NCBI GenBank assembly: GCA_946800325.1
Contig: OX326959.1
Location: 32,712,527-32,776,526, forward strand
Source of the DNA: Luzula sylvatica
Taxonomy: Eukaryota > Streptophyta > Magnoliopsida > Poales > Juncaceae
DNA: 64,000 nucleotides
Direction of reading: 5' to 3'
The position numbers and the translations under genes are program-made. The notes beneath the pieces were generated by a model, which did not search any database, had not been told where the DNA came from, and saw only the letters and a program-made list of their open reading frames with translations. Shown one piece after another: positions 1-12,871 of the stretch (positions are counted from its first letter, which is position 1; each line of letters begins with the position of its first letter).

Positions 1-1659
1 CAATTTCATTAACTAAAACAAAATAAAAAATACCATGAAAGAGTGTGGCCCGGTACATCAATCTCAGCCAAAACATTCACTCCTCGTCTTTCTGCGTACC
101 TATAATTTTATTTTCGTCAAATATTTGTCGAACATGAAACATATATTAATGCACAAAATAAAAAAGAATCGTTGAATTTAAAATAGATAATTATATAACA
201 TACTTTACAATATCAATTGCATCATTCATCGTGTATCTCTCAGAATAAGAATACGCGCCGTTCCACAATTTAGGGTATGAAGGTACTTCCAGAGGAAATG
301 ATTGATCGTCAACAATATGCCAATGAAGAACATTCTACAAAAAATATAAGTTTAACATAAAAGAATAATATTATCTTTTGATAATTTATTTAATTGTAAT
401 TAGATTAATTTTTTAGTTTTGAGGTTATTTAATGTACCAGTTTACTATAAGTCATGGAATCAATAACACTCTTTATTGTTGGAACCGGAAGAAAATGCCG
501 CGAAGTATCTGAAAATAAATAAATATATATCGTAATACTTTTTTTAGTTAATAAAAACTAACAATAGAAATTAATTAGAGGTTAAAGAGAAGAATATTTT
601 ACCAATAAGAAGACCTCTATATGAAAACCTAGGGAGATCAAAAATAGTCCAAGGAGCCGCATGTAATTCAATTATTTTCGTCGTGAAATCGAAATAGCAC
701 AATTGGCTAAAAGTCTGAAAAAAATTATAATACAACACTTAAAACCATATTAAATACATTTGATTGAGTGGCATGCATTTTACCTCCAAGGCATGAAGTG
801 CACCAAAAACTGTATTTGCCTGCAAATTAAACCGAATGAATAATGAATAATTAAAATCCAGGATTTCGATTACAAAAATATGAAATTTGATTTGATTTTT
901 AATTTTCGAATTTAAACTTACCTCAATTTGTGCATACATGGGATTTCCAGTTTCAGGAACACGCACACTATATGATTCATCAATCCCATAATTTATCTGA
1001 TAAATATGTTAAACAGTAAAAAATAAGGGCATAAAGAAGATCCATTTCTCTCAAAAAAACAGAGCGAAAAATTTACAAATGAATATAATATGGTCGAGTT
1101 TGGTAAAAGAATATATTGGTATAATCCTCTTGAACCATGTGTAAATTGCAAAAAAGTACTTTATTCAAATTTGCAAAAAAAGCCACTTCATTTTTCAGGA
1201 ATTCAAAATCAGTCCTTGTCATCATTGTGATAAACTAACCGGTATAACTATCACAATCAATTATGAGAAAAACAGAGTAACATCAACATGAAAACATTTG
1301 AAAACAATATGGAACTAATAGATAAATATAAAACAATATAGATTGTGTACCGTATCGATAGTCGAATGTACCACCACATTTATACCAGCAAGATTATCAT
1401 AATTAGGCAAATTGGTCTCGATTATATGATCCGCTTCGATTAAGTCCACCATTCTCTCAAACGCCTCTTTCAAAATACCAGAACCATCCGTATAATTGCT
1501 TCCATCCATTTTCAAATTCAAATTCTTGTTCAAATAGAGAGTTTTCGATCCATGGCTCGCTGATTTGGGCATCGGCCATATGTTTAGGCCGTGAACGGCG
1601 ATACAAGAACTCAGAAGAAACGCAAAGAAGAGGCTTTGGAGATAACGAGAAGTAGCCAT
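1..1659 (-). CDS. HEXO3-like: Beta-hexosaminidase (GH20), N-terminal part, HEXO3-like
   Basis: Secreted or cell-surface glycoside hydrolase family 20 enzyme that removes terminal N-acetylglucosamine/galactosamine from N-glycans. Seven exons can be read on the minus strand, all with consistent phase: 1659-1351, 996-922, 819-784, 714-603, 508-438, 334-204 and 99-34; the gene continues past the left edge. The chosen ATG (1659-1657) starts a hydrophobic signal peptide (about residues 1-24, ending ..AVHG). Then follow LNIWPMPKS, an NYT N-glycosylation site, ANTVFGALHALE, GLLIDTSRHFLPVP, LNVLHWHIVDDQSFPLE and AEIDVPGH, all typical of plant GH20. The catalytic Asp-Glu pair lies in exons outside the window. 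SYPKLWNGAYS resembles remembered HEXO3 more than HEXO1 or HEXO2; the subgroup is inference. No break seen in the visible exons. Confidence 0.92.
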
Positions 1660-2508
1660 GAATGAACACAAATTCGAGAAAATGAGAGACTATTTGAGCA
1701 AAATTGGAGAAATGCAATTCAATACTACAAATGGCAAGTTCATAAAGAGAATTATATCTTTTTTAAGATGGTAAAGAATATAAGGCTAAAGAGGAAAAAA
1801 TGCATATAGTTTGTAAAGAACAAGGAAATAGTACCATTTAAATAAAAAAAAGAGATCTAGGAGAAAAGAAGATTGAAGAGTGGGTGGACGGACCACTAGC
1901 TATATTGATTGTATTATGAATTATGAATTAGGATTTATAAAAAGCTAAACAAGATAAAAGGTGACAAAAAAAGCACACAAGAAAAAAAATTATTTTTCCT
2001 TTTTCTCGTGGGCGAACAAGAAGAAAGCAATACCAAAGTGGACACAATTCATATGCCAAAGAGATAAAACAATATTATTTTTTTTGCATACGATAACTGA
2101 AAAAAATAAAAATTCAAATACTTCAAGAGATGCCGTTACTAAAATATTTAGAAAAATAAGACCATTGTCCCTTTCCATGATTTTGTATATTTGATACTTT
2201 GGATATCTTATCATGATTTTTACTTTTTACTCGTATATAATGTGCTATAAGTCTATAATGAATGAAGGTTAAAAACGGAAGGATTAGATTATTCGAACGT
2301 GTCCATATTTATTTATGAAGAGGAGATAACTTAATTTGTCTGTTTCCAAGATTTTGGGGAGGACCGTGACTTAATTAATTGTTTGCAAATTTCATGCAAG
2401 TATATTTAATGTAATTTGCTAGAGGTCTTTCTTATAGTACCCTTACATGTTCTTCATGAATCACGGGTTAATGTGATGGGCATGTTGACGTTCTATGACT
2501 AATATGTA
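1660..2508. other. Upstream region of the hexosaminidase gene, no gene seen
   Basis: AT-rich DNA with short homopolymer runs. It should include the promoter of the minus-strand hexosaminidase gene, but I see no convincing TATA or other element. The short open frames on both strands overlap each other and show no protein resemblance. Confidence 0.4.
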
Positions 2509-3106
2509 GGAATGTCAACGATTCGGATACGGTTCGGATAGAGATCATATCAGATTCATATTCATATTCATATTTTTATTGGATCCGAATTCGAAATTAG
2601 TTGGATTTGGAACCAGTCAGATCCGGAACTAGCCGGATCAGAATACGGTTCGGATATTAAACAAATAAGGATATAATTCAAAGTGAATCTTATTCTAATA
2701 TTAAAACAAATATGTGATGTAATGATATAATAATTTTTTTTTAATTCAAATCATGATTATTTTAATTTGAGTATTGTCTATTGAGTAAAATTAAGTTATT
2801 GACTATTTAAATATTGCTATGAATTAAAAAAAAAGTTATTGTCTATTTAGTATTATTATGATTGAGATTATGATTTTAACACCGGTATCTTTTTACAAAT
2901 TTTATTCAATGTCACAAAACATAATCCTTGAAATTAGATCTTAGATCATTTATCATGAATTTAAATAGGGAGATCACCACTAATTCCAACAACTCATAAT
3001 CCCTTCATCAGAAACTTGTAACCACAAATTTCATCATCAACTTAAACATACCCAAAATCTCATCATAGATTCATTTTAAAATTGCTCACATTAATTTTTT
3101 ATATAA
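2509..3106. other. Possible hAT-type remnant and AT-rich DNA
   Basis: At 2509-2660 the phrase TAGGAATGTCAACGATTCGG is followed by several GGTTCGGAT/CCGGATC repeats. This resembles the terminal and subterminal repeats of the complete hAT-type MITE at 49541-50207, but no matching far end was found. The rest is AT-rich and featureless. Confidence 0.3.
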
Positions 3107-3392
3107 TACACTATATTAATAACATTATGATAATTGATGAAATTAATAAATACTATTTTTTTAATGGAAAATAGTCAAACTTTCACATGCAATGTTCGAC
3201 GCTAAGATCCATAAAATTACATTAAATGTTTATTATAATGCACTAAATTATTAACATTATGATGAAATTAATAACTACTATTTTTCTAATGGAGAATAAT
3301 CAAACTTTCACATGCAATGTTTGATGCTAAGATCCAAAAAATACATTAAATTTTTATGAAATGCACTAAATTAACAACTTTATGATAATTGA
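3107..3392. repeat. Tandem duplication, unit about 128 bp
   Basis: Two diverged units and the start of a third. Each contains CACTA(A/T)ATTA, TTATGAT, then TCAAACTTTCACATGCAATG and GCTAAGATCCA. Unit starts are near 3107, 3239 and 3362. Confidence 0.75.
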
Positions 3393-4069
3393 TTATACGA
3401 ACAAAATCATGCATTTAGTTAATTTACCTAATAAATTATTGCTCATGTGATAAAAAAAAATCTTGAAAGTAGTGAGAGTAGGATCGAAGATCCTGTCGAA
3501 AACTCGACCAATTCGGATCGGAATCAGATGAATCGAGTCGGAGACGGCATACGAAGAGCTGAGTTTTGACCGATTTAGTGATCAAGCGACTTGTACGAGG
3601 GTAATCGGAAAAATCAACTAATTCTTTGAAAAGCTCATTCGAATTGTTTAAATTTTTTGACGAGTTTTAGCGAGTCGTCATAATTTGGGCTCTTTTATTA
3701 CCACTAATTTGTTATTTTGTGGATATCATTTCATGATATAATTTTGTAAATACCATTTTGTTAATATTATTCAATGTCAAATAAAAGTAATGACTAATAA
3801 AATTAATAAAGTTAGTTAATAATTAAATATTAATACTAGATACTTAAATTAAGGTCATAAAATAAAGAGCTAGATAGTGTATTCCGGAGAAAATGTATTC
3901 CGGAACGTCGTATTCATCCACATTTCATCGCATGGTAAAACACAACAATAAAAAGTTGACATGGTATAAAATAAACGAGCGATCGTTTTCACGGACAGCG
4001 TCCAATATATTTTTCATCTTTAATTTTATACAGTTGCTTTTAGACATTTCACCTTTATATATACTTTTT

Positions 4070-4510
4070 ACAATAAAAAAATATAAATAACAACAAATTT
4101 TTTGTTCGTAATATAGAAATAATATATAAATAACAAATATTTTACAGAACTTTAATCCATATTATAGAAAAAATATAAATAATAACATATCTTTTATGTA
4201 GTATAGAAAAAAAATATAAATAACAATATATCTTTAATTCATAGTACAGAAAAAAAAATACAGTTAAATTGTATAAATAACAACAGGTCTTTAATCCCAA
4301 ATATAGAAAAATTATAAATAATAGTAAAACGTAATAACAACAAATCTTTAATCCTTAATATAAAAAAATACAGTAAAAATATATAAATAACAACAAATTT
4401 TTAATCCGTAGTATATAAAAAAAAAATATAAAATAATAAAAAAGTGTAAATAATAATAAAAAGGTATATATAACAATATATCATTTATTCATAGTATAAA
4501 AATATATATA
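4070..4510. repeat. AT-rich degenerate tandem repeat
   Basis: About eight imperfect units of roughly 50-60 bp, built around ATATAAATAACAACAAAT, TTTAATCC and TAGTATAGAAAAAA. No coding potential seen. Confidence 0.7.
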
Positions 4511-6264
4511 AGAGAAATAGACAAGCGACCATTGGTAAGGCTAACTGCTAGCATGGAGCGAGAAGAGACTGGACAACCGAATAATTAGCTACTCCGAAGT
4601 GCATCCGAAGTGCATTTTTCCGAAATGCAAAATCATTCCTCATAAAATAATTGTCTTTTTAGATCTGAATATGCATCCGATGAATAATGCATGTTTTATT
4701 TTTTTTAATATGTTTGTCATGATATATAAGAGTAGATTATTTCATAATTAACACGTCATAAAGATAAATGTTATTTGAGACCCTAAATATTTTTTTTTAT
4801 ATTTTTAATATACTAATTAATAGATTTTTTTCATGATTGTCATTAATTGATTGTAGCAGTCTTATAGTAATGCTTGTACAAATTACAATGTTTCACTTGC
4901 ATTTTTCTGAAGAAGAAAAATTCAATTCTTGATGCATTTTTATAATTTTTTGTTTACTAGTATATTTTTATAATTTTTATACTAATCTAATTCGGTATTA
5001 TGTAACTATTTTTATATTATATTTTTGATAATTTTTATTTTGTTAGCTAAACATATAAAATAACATATGATGATGACTTTTCCTCATGACATGCTAAAAA
5101 AAATTACATAAATGTAACTATTGCAATAAAAGAATATTCAATGGTCTGTTATAGATATTTTCTGATGTAATTATTGCAATAAAAGAATATTCAATGGTTT
5201 TTAATAAATATTTTCTATCATTAGTTAGTAAATAACACCAAAATTAAATATCAATAAGACCAATATGAATTGTATTAACTAACCTCTTTTTAATAATTTT
5301 TACTTTTTATTTTCAATTGTATCAACAATTTGACTTTTCGATCAAAGTAAGTCGATTTCGATTCGACTCGGCCGATTCCAACCTAGTTACTGCTACGACT
5401 TCGATCGGCTCGGTCGAGCCATTTTTTTTTTTTTACAATTTTTTTTTTATGAGAGACAATAAAAATATATACAGAACATATCTGTATATTTTCCTTGGTG
5501 CATGAAGCATTTTACAGACTCGTTCCAAGTATAGATCACATGTCCTCGTCCGTTTTGCTCACCGACACCAGCAATCAGAGCCACACTAGACTGACACAGA
5601 TCCTGCAATCTTGTTTCAAACTATTCCTTCTTTTTTTTTTCCTTTTTTTTTCTAAAACAAAAATTATTTATTTTCGTTTCTGACTAAAATGTTTTTTCTC
5701 ACTTACTGGCTAAGCAGGTTTGCACCCATGGAATAAAAGATTTTTCTTTCTTTCTTTTGAGAACTAATTTGAGACAAAATAATAGTACATTTGCAAAATT
5801 TGAGAAAAGTAAGGTCATTTTGGAAAAAGAAAATTAGTGAAGATAATGCATGCACCCATTCATATAGCTAGCTGTATTGGTCCACAGTCCACTACATTGT
5901 ACTTTTGTGGATTGAACCAAAATTTATATTTTGTGGAAGTAGAAGTAGGGCCAAGTTAATTAACAGCTAACGAGGTTAATTTCGTTGATATTTGTAGTTT
6001 TACTAATTTATAAATCTGACCTAATATTCCAAAAAAAAAATCTCGTGTATCGGATTTTCTCTGAGAATCAATCCGATGTTAGTTCACTTACTAACTTGTT
6101 TATTAGAGCAATATTACGTGTAACCCTGCAATATCTATTCGTGGTATTTAATAAATTTAGCAAATATATATATAATATAACTAACTAAATAATCATTCGA
6201 GTCTCATCGACATCTGATAAAGAAAAAGATCGCTCGTCGAATACCATTAAAAAGAATTTTATAA
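4511..6264. other. Repeat-poor intergenic DNA with a 53-bp duplication
   Basis: No gene recognised. A 53-bp unit is duplicated at 5112-5217 (ATTGCAATAAAAGAATATTC appears twice). A short GC-richer patch with CGATT/GACTCGG motifs lies at 5335-5420. Short open frames here have poly-F and poly-K translations caused by T and A runs. Confidence 0.5.
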
Positions 6265-8510
6265 TCATTTTTTTTTATGGTTAGACTTCACTTTTTATAT
6301 TTATGCAAGTCTTTTGAAAAAATTGGAATCTAGTTGTGTTAGTCTTCAAATATATATATTTTGAAAGAAATAAGAAAATTGAGTATTTTGCTCGGTTTAT
6401 ACATTAATTTTGATATTTATGATAAATATATAACATTTGATTTGTTTGAAGCTAGACTTCATATTTTGGATTTGTCTCCAATTTTTGAAAAACATTTGAA
6501 TTTGGAAATGCTAGTCTTCAATTACGGAGTTATTTTGTAAAAACATGAAAATTGAGTATTTTGCTCGTTTTAAACATCAATTTTAACATTCAAAAACAAA
6601 TATGATAATTATTTTTTAGAACGTGTTAGACGTCATATTTCGCAGTTTTCCGATTTTTTTTTTTTTTAAATTGCAATTTTCTTTTGTTAGTATTCAAATA
6701 TAGACTTTTTTTCGAAAAAACATAAAAAAATATATTTTACTCGTTTTAGCCATCAATTTTGGATTTTTTTAGAAAAATATGAAAATTGATTTTTTGAAGG
6801 TATTATTAGACTTCATTTTTTCGATTTATTCAAAAAATTTTAATTTGCATGTGTTAGTCTTCAATTACAGAATTTTTAATGGAAAGAAATGAAAATTGAG
6901 TATTTGGCTAGTTATACACATCAATTTTGATATTTATTAGAATAATATTATAATTAATTTTTTTTAAGTGTAGACTTCAGTTTTTGCATTTTTTGCGAAT
7001 TTGAGAAATCATTTAAATTTGCATGTGTTAGTCTTCAATTACAATGATTTTAGTGGAAATAATTAAAATTGAGTCATTTTCTCGTGTTAGACAATATGAT
7101 TTTTTACATTTTTGAGAAAATATGATAATTGATTATTTTGAAAATGTTTGATTTTAGTTTTATCATTGTTGCAAATTTTTTGTAAAAGATTGAAATTTGC
7201 TTGTGGTAATCTTCATATATAAAAAAATTTCTGAGGAAAACACAGAAATTGAGTATTTTACTCGCTTTAGACATAATTTTTGGAATTTTTAGTGAAAATA
7301 TGATAATTCATTTTTTTGAAAGGTGTTAGACTTTACTTTTTGGATTTTTTGGATTTTTTTTAAAAACATATAAATTTGCATGTATTTTTCTTCAAATTCG
7401 GAATTTTTAAATGAAAAGTATTTGGCTTGTTATAGACATCAATTATGATATTTATTAGATAAAAATTATGATTGATTTTTTGAAGGTGTTGTTAGACTTC
7501 AGTTTTTACATTTTTGTCAATTTTTGAATTTGTTTGTGTTAGTCTATAAATATATACTTTTTTAAAGAAAACATTAAAATTGAGTATTTTGTTCGCTTTA
7601 GACATTGATTTTGCCATTTTTGATAAAAATATGATAAATTATTTTTTTGTAGGTGTTAGACTTAACCTTTTGTAATTTTGTAATTTTTTTTTGAAAAACA
7701 GTTATATTTGCATATGTTGTCTTTAATTACTGCGTATTTTGTGGAAAAGACGAAAATTGAGTAATTTGCTCGTTTTAGACATCAATTTTGCATTTCTTTT
7801 TGAGAAAATATATTGTTTGATTTTTTATGAAGGTGTTAGAACTTTTTGCATTTTTGTAATTTTTTTTGAAAATATTTAAATTTACATGTGTTAGTCTTTA
7901 ATTACAGAGTTTTTAAAGAAAAATATGAAAATTCAGTAATTTGCTCATGTTAGACATCCCTTTTTGTATTGTTGGGAAAATATAATAATTGATTTTGTAA
8001 GGCGTTACAAATAACTTTTTGCATTTTTGTGATTTAAAAAAAAATCGAAATCTGGTTGTGTTGGTCTTAAAATATAGAGTTTTTTCAGGAAAACATGAAA
8101 ATATAGTATTGTCTTCGTTTTAGGAATGAATTTTTGTATTTTCTTTTGATGTATGATAATTCATTTCTTTGCAAGTGTTTGACTTTAAGTTTTGCAGTTT
8201 TGCAGTTTTGAGAAACTTATGAAGAAAACAATATTTGCTTGTGTTAGTCAATTATGATTTTTTGTGATAAACATTAAAAATTAAAATTGAGTATTGTGCT
8301 TCTATCATACTTCAATTTTGATTTGTTTACCAAATTTGAAAAAAAAGATTGAAATTATCTTATGTTACTATTCAATTGTATCATTTTTCTAGAAATAGAG
8401 GATAACTGATTTTTTTGAAATCGTTAAGACTTCGTATTTTGAATTCTTTTGATTCCAAAAATTGAAATTTATAAAGGTCAGACTTCAATTACAGAATTTT
8501 TTGAAAAATT
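6265..8510. repeat. Diverged tandem array of about 172-bp monomers
   Basis: A landmark phrase (TTTGCATGTGTTAGTCTTCAA and variants) recurs near 6337, 6505, 6690, 6853, 7022, 7201, 7378, 7534, 7712, 7882, 8056 and 8238, spacings 156-185 bp, mean about 172. Each monomer also has GAAAATTGAGTATTTTGCTC, TTTAGACATCAATTTTG and GGTGTTAGACTTCA. Two monomer types can be told apart after the landmark: ATTACAGAG versus AAATATAGAC. The array is very AT-rich and old, and is non-coding. Confidence 0.8.
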
Positions 8511-8621
8511 ATAAAAGACCTTTTTCAGGCTCATAGACTTGTCCAAACTAATATTGTATTATGGAAGTAAGCCGAGTTGACAATTATTAAAGATATGAGG
8601 TCATTTAGTATGCTCTTTCGT

Positions 8622-9109
8622 CTATGTTACACGGATACTTCAAAAACCAAGCCGTATCGTATCGGGTGCCGTATCGGATACCGATACTCGTCGGATACGT
8701 ATCGGATACTCCACGTGGCGTATCCGAATATTTTATTTCAAAATTATTGCGGATACTTCTCGGATACTTCCGGATATTTCTCGGATTATTCTAACATATA
8801 TATAAATATATTTGAAAAATAAAAATAAAATTTTGAAATCGAAATAAATTTGTAATACATATAAATATATAATTAAATATTTACTTAATATGAAGATATT
8901 TCTGTAAAAACAAAATTTTAATATATATTATGTAAAATATTCAATATATAAAGATAATAAATATATAAATTATAATTAATAAATTAATAAAATAATAAAA
9001 TATTATATATAATATACGTATCGTATCCTATGTTTTTTTGAAAATTGCCGTATCGCCGTATCCGTATCGTGTCGGATACGATATCCGTATCCGTATCCGT
9101 GCAACATAG
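8622..9109. mobile_element. hAT-type MITE with TIRs and 8-bp TSD
   Basis: 488-bp non-autonomous DNA transposon. The ends are imperfect inverted repeats CTATGTTACACGGATAC and GTATCCGTGCAACATAG, flanked by the perfect 8-bp duplication TCTTTCGT (8614-8621 and 9110-9117). Subterminal CGTATC/GATACG repeats surround an AT-rich middle. The 8-bp TSD and subterminal repeats point to the hAT superfamily. No transposase. Related copies are at 27653-27768 and 35455-35922. Confidence 0.88.
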
Positions 9110-9131
9110 TCTTTCGTTCATTCTCTATATT

Positions 9132-9305
9132 ACCGATTAATGATTAATAACACAAGTAATTAACAAAAAATACATCTCATTAACAATTAAATAATTAATT
9201 GATATTGATTAATAATTGTTAATATATATATCTTAATTATATATCAATTAATTATTAATAAAATATATTTTTGTCAATTACTTGAGTTATTAACCATTAA
9301 TCGGT
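9132..9305. mobile_element. Palindromic MITE, about 174 bp
   Basis: Nearly the whole segment folds back: ACCGATTAATGATTAATAAC at the left pairs with GTTATTAACCATTAATCGGT at the right, around an ATATATAT centre. It is non-coding and sits right beside the hAT MITE. Superfamily not assigned. Confidence 0.65.
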
Positions 9306-9449
9306 GATATATAAAATATTGGAGGAAAATGAGGTGCATGATAAAATTTCCCTAAAGATATTTACACTTTCCGAAGTTTATATTATAAACGATATTCTGG
9401 TTATTGTTGGTAAACGTGAAATTGTGCCAATGGAGTAGGAGATCATTTA

Positions 9450-12400
9450 TCTATAATCTATAATAATAATAGTTCTAATCGGCTTGATTGGGCCGAATTC
9501 TCCCGCTTCCACGTCGCTCTTCCTTCTTCGCTCTTTCTTAATGACGATGTTCTCTCTTCGCCGTCCGATTGAAGCTTTCTCACGGTAATGGACACCTCAT
9601 GCTTACTCTACTTCAAGGCAGACTTTGGGTAATACGGATTACCACCGTATGATTTGAGTGTAGATAGATAACCAGCCTTCTCCTCTCTCTCTTCTTCTCA
9701 TTACGACAGCACAAAAAACCTAGAGGTAAGGGGGAAAAAAGAAAAGGCGATGCGGAGGAAACGTTGCGTGAAACCGATGGAGGAAACGCTACATACAACC
9801 CGCCTGATCTGATGAACAGTCACGACCGTTCGGTCCAGCAAAGCGTGGGCGAGACTGGAGGCGTCGAGCAAAACCTACACGAAGCAGGCAAGTTCTGGTC
9901 TGATTTTTCAAATTTTTCTTTTTTTTTGGGTGGATTTTTACTTCATCTGTTGTTGCTTTTGATAAATCGAATCAAGCTGAAGCTATTTAAGTCGAGAATG
10001 ATTTGATTTTTACTGTATTTTTGCTTGATCTTTGTTATATTTGTTGCTCTTGATTTTTGCTTCGTTTTTGCTTCATTTTTTTCGTTTTGGTTCGGTTTTA
10101 GGTGATTTTTGGTCGAATTTTTGGTCCAAACCGGTAGAATTTGTTGTCAAACCTCTCGAATTGCCTTCCTATTTAATTTGTTTTCATATATTGGGTCGAA
10201 TTTTGCTCCTATTTTATGCAAGAATTATGATATATTTTTTTTTGTGCAAAAGCAACCATTTTTTAGGATTAATGAGGATTGAATGTGATGTGCTGGTACG
10301 TTATGGTACCGCTTAGGTATTTTTTCATCAATTTATTCTTTGATTTTGATTGCGCATGCTTGCAGTTCGGTGCTGGATTTGGGTCTAATACTGCACTGGT
10401 ATGTAGATTCGATCTCATATATGACTAGATTGAGCCTTATTCAAGGGCTAATTCGTAAATCTCCTTTTTTCTATCAATTTAGGTTTCAAGATTGGAAACT
10501 AAAATGCAATTCCGGCTGCATCAAGTATCAAAGTAGCATTCACGCTAAATGGAAGCCGTGCCGGCGTAGGTCTCATCGCAGAAAAGTTGTAAAATATTTT
10601 TTCATCATACAATCAAATATTGAAAAATGACCCTGTGTTAATTTGAGTCGATCTCTCGCACATGAGAAGAATAAAGATGGATAGGTCAGGCCTTACTGGA
10701 AGGGTTCCTCCTCCAAAAATACTGGGAGTACTAATTCTATCTCCTTTTTTTGATTAATGAGAAGAATGTTTTCGTTCTTATCGGTAACAGTTTCATTGGA
10801 TTTTGATTTTTTTCCCCATTTTTTGGTATAAATATTAACTAATTCTATCTCTTTTTCTTGGACTGATGTTGCAACGCGAGGTAAAACCCGATTGTGGGCA
10901 CAAATTGGAAGCCATATGGACGAATTGGAATGGATTCCCGGCCATCTGCTTATACGTATGAAATCCTCGATGCTTCTCTTAATGATGCAACAAAATTAAT
11001 TTCAATGTTTCGTGTCTGATTGTCGTTTTATTTTTCTGAATTTTAGGGTTCAAAGAGCTCCCCGGGTAAGTACAGCCGAAGTCGAACACTCAACTGGTTT
11101 GCCGTAGAAGGTTCCATCGAAATATTCTAACTCTCTCCAGTCCCCACCAATTTGTATTCTTTCTCTCTCTAAAGTTTAGGTGTTTTGGTACGTGACATAT
11201 CGCTTCCAGTGGCATTGCAGCCTTCATTATAGATCCAAAAGTTATTAAATATAATTAAATGAATATAATTTAATCTGTATATTTCAGGTTATGCATGTGC
11301 TACTTTGCATTATGGATATAACAATAGGCACCCATTTTCAAGCATGCACAAAATTTTTTGATGCATGATTACTCTAAGCGCCGAGATGGACAAAAAAGTA
11401 TGTAATTCACGGTGAATCCATTGGTGACTTGCCAAAACAACCCGATTTAAACACAGTTAAAACGGTTATGTATTCCCCAAATATTCACAAAATACAATTA
11501 TATCCTCAATTTATTTATCCTTCCTTTTTTTCAAAATAGTGGTGAAAAGTCTTGGGAAATTCATGGACGAAATAAAAAATGTGAAATTGAAGAAAAATTT
11601 GTTGCCAATCGAAGAAAAGTCTTGGGAAATTCATGCACTGACAAAGGCGTCACTTCGCTTCAATGAGTTTGTTCATTTTGCAAGTAAGTCCAAAAATAAT
11701 TAAAATTTTACATTTTGTACATTTTTTTTCTTTCAATTCTCAGTATTTGTTTGCTATTTTTTCAGTTTTCATACTATTTTGTTGCTATTTTTTCGGACAC
11801 GTGGAGAAACGACGTGAAATGTGAAGAGATAGAAGATTCAATGACGAAGGCTCTCTGAAAAATGTGAACAGAAAAGACTGATATTACATAGTATATAAAT
11901 TTATAATAATTATGCTCTCGCTCAAATAACCCTTCGATCCTCTTCAGTGTTCGATGAGATTTGTGTTTTTGGTTTACTCCCTGCTGCTTTCCAGATCCTT
12001 TTTACAATTTCCACACTTTTCAGGGACCAAATTTAAAAAAATACCAGCATTTAACTATTTATAATGTTATTATTGCATGGAATTAATATAAGAGAAATGC
12101 TTGCCGGAGCTGATTTGATGGACGAGACTACTCGGTCTGCCGTGACAAGTACAAATATCATATATTTTTTCAATTTACAAAAATATCCCTGCATTATGAC
12201 GATTACAAAAAATGGCCCTCTATTATTGTTGAATGTATCTTATATTCTAATTTTACAGGGCTATATGAGCACATTTTAGAGGGGTTTTTTCCATTTTCAG
12301 ATTTTGGAGGAGTATTTTTGATGTTTGCAGAAAGGTTTATAAGGGTATTTCTGGAATTTCAAATCTTATAGAGGTATTTTGGTGTTATCATAATTTACGG

Positions 12401-12871
12401 GTGTATTTTTGTAATTTCTTATTTTAAGAGGATTATATTTGATACTTTTAGAATTTGCGCATGTTCTATTATAGTGATATAAGATTTTCAGATTTTATAA
12501 TGACATTTTAGAGGGATGCTTTTAATTTGTAGGGGTATATTTCATATTTTCTGAAATTTGTAGGGGTATTTTTCAAATTTTATAACGACATTTTGGTGTT
12601 GTCATAACAAAATGTTTCTAATATGGATTTTTATGACAAACAATAAAGTTTCGCTGTATTTTGTGTTTGTAGTTTTATTTATGCGATGAAACAATGAATT
12701 AATGGATTTGTATGCCTTTGGATTATTCCGCATCTATAAAGATTTAACTCTTACAAAGCATGCTTGATCACAACTCGCAATGCTAAAATTATATATAACA
12801 AAAAAAGGAAATCACGCCAAATACTAAATCTGAGAAAACAAACCCGCGCATTTGCGCGAGTTCAACGCTAG
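9450..12871 (+). mobile_element. Putative non-autonomous Helitron with captured sequence
   Basis: Candidate ends fit a plant Helitron: 5' TCTATAATCTATAATAATAA after a host A, and at the 3' end a GC hairpin (CCCGCGCATTTGCGCGAG, 12843-12860) followed 7 bp later by CTAG and a host T. Inside, 9500-9900 is GC-richer and looks like a captured 5' gene end (pyrimidine-rich leader, then an open frame 9764-10006). A short frame at 10507-10590 (IKVAFTLNGSRAGVGLIAE) faintly resembles RNase H. 12250-12610 is a loose repeat of GGGGTATTTTTG. No Rep/helicase is present. The 3' end is well supported, the 5' end less so. Confidence 0.5.

Noticed and set aside
6265..8510. CRISPR-like repeat-spacer array
   Set aside because: Monomers are about 172 bp, diverged along their whole length with no constant repeat and unique spacers, and the genome is a plant.
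8577..8822. 81-aa open frame with YRIGYRYSSDTYRI-type repeats
   Set aside because: It is the translation of the CGTATCGGATAC repeats of the hAT MITE.
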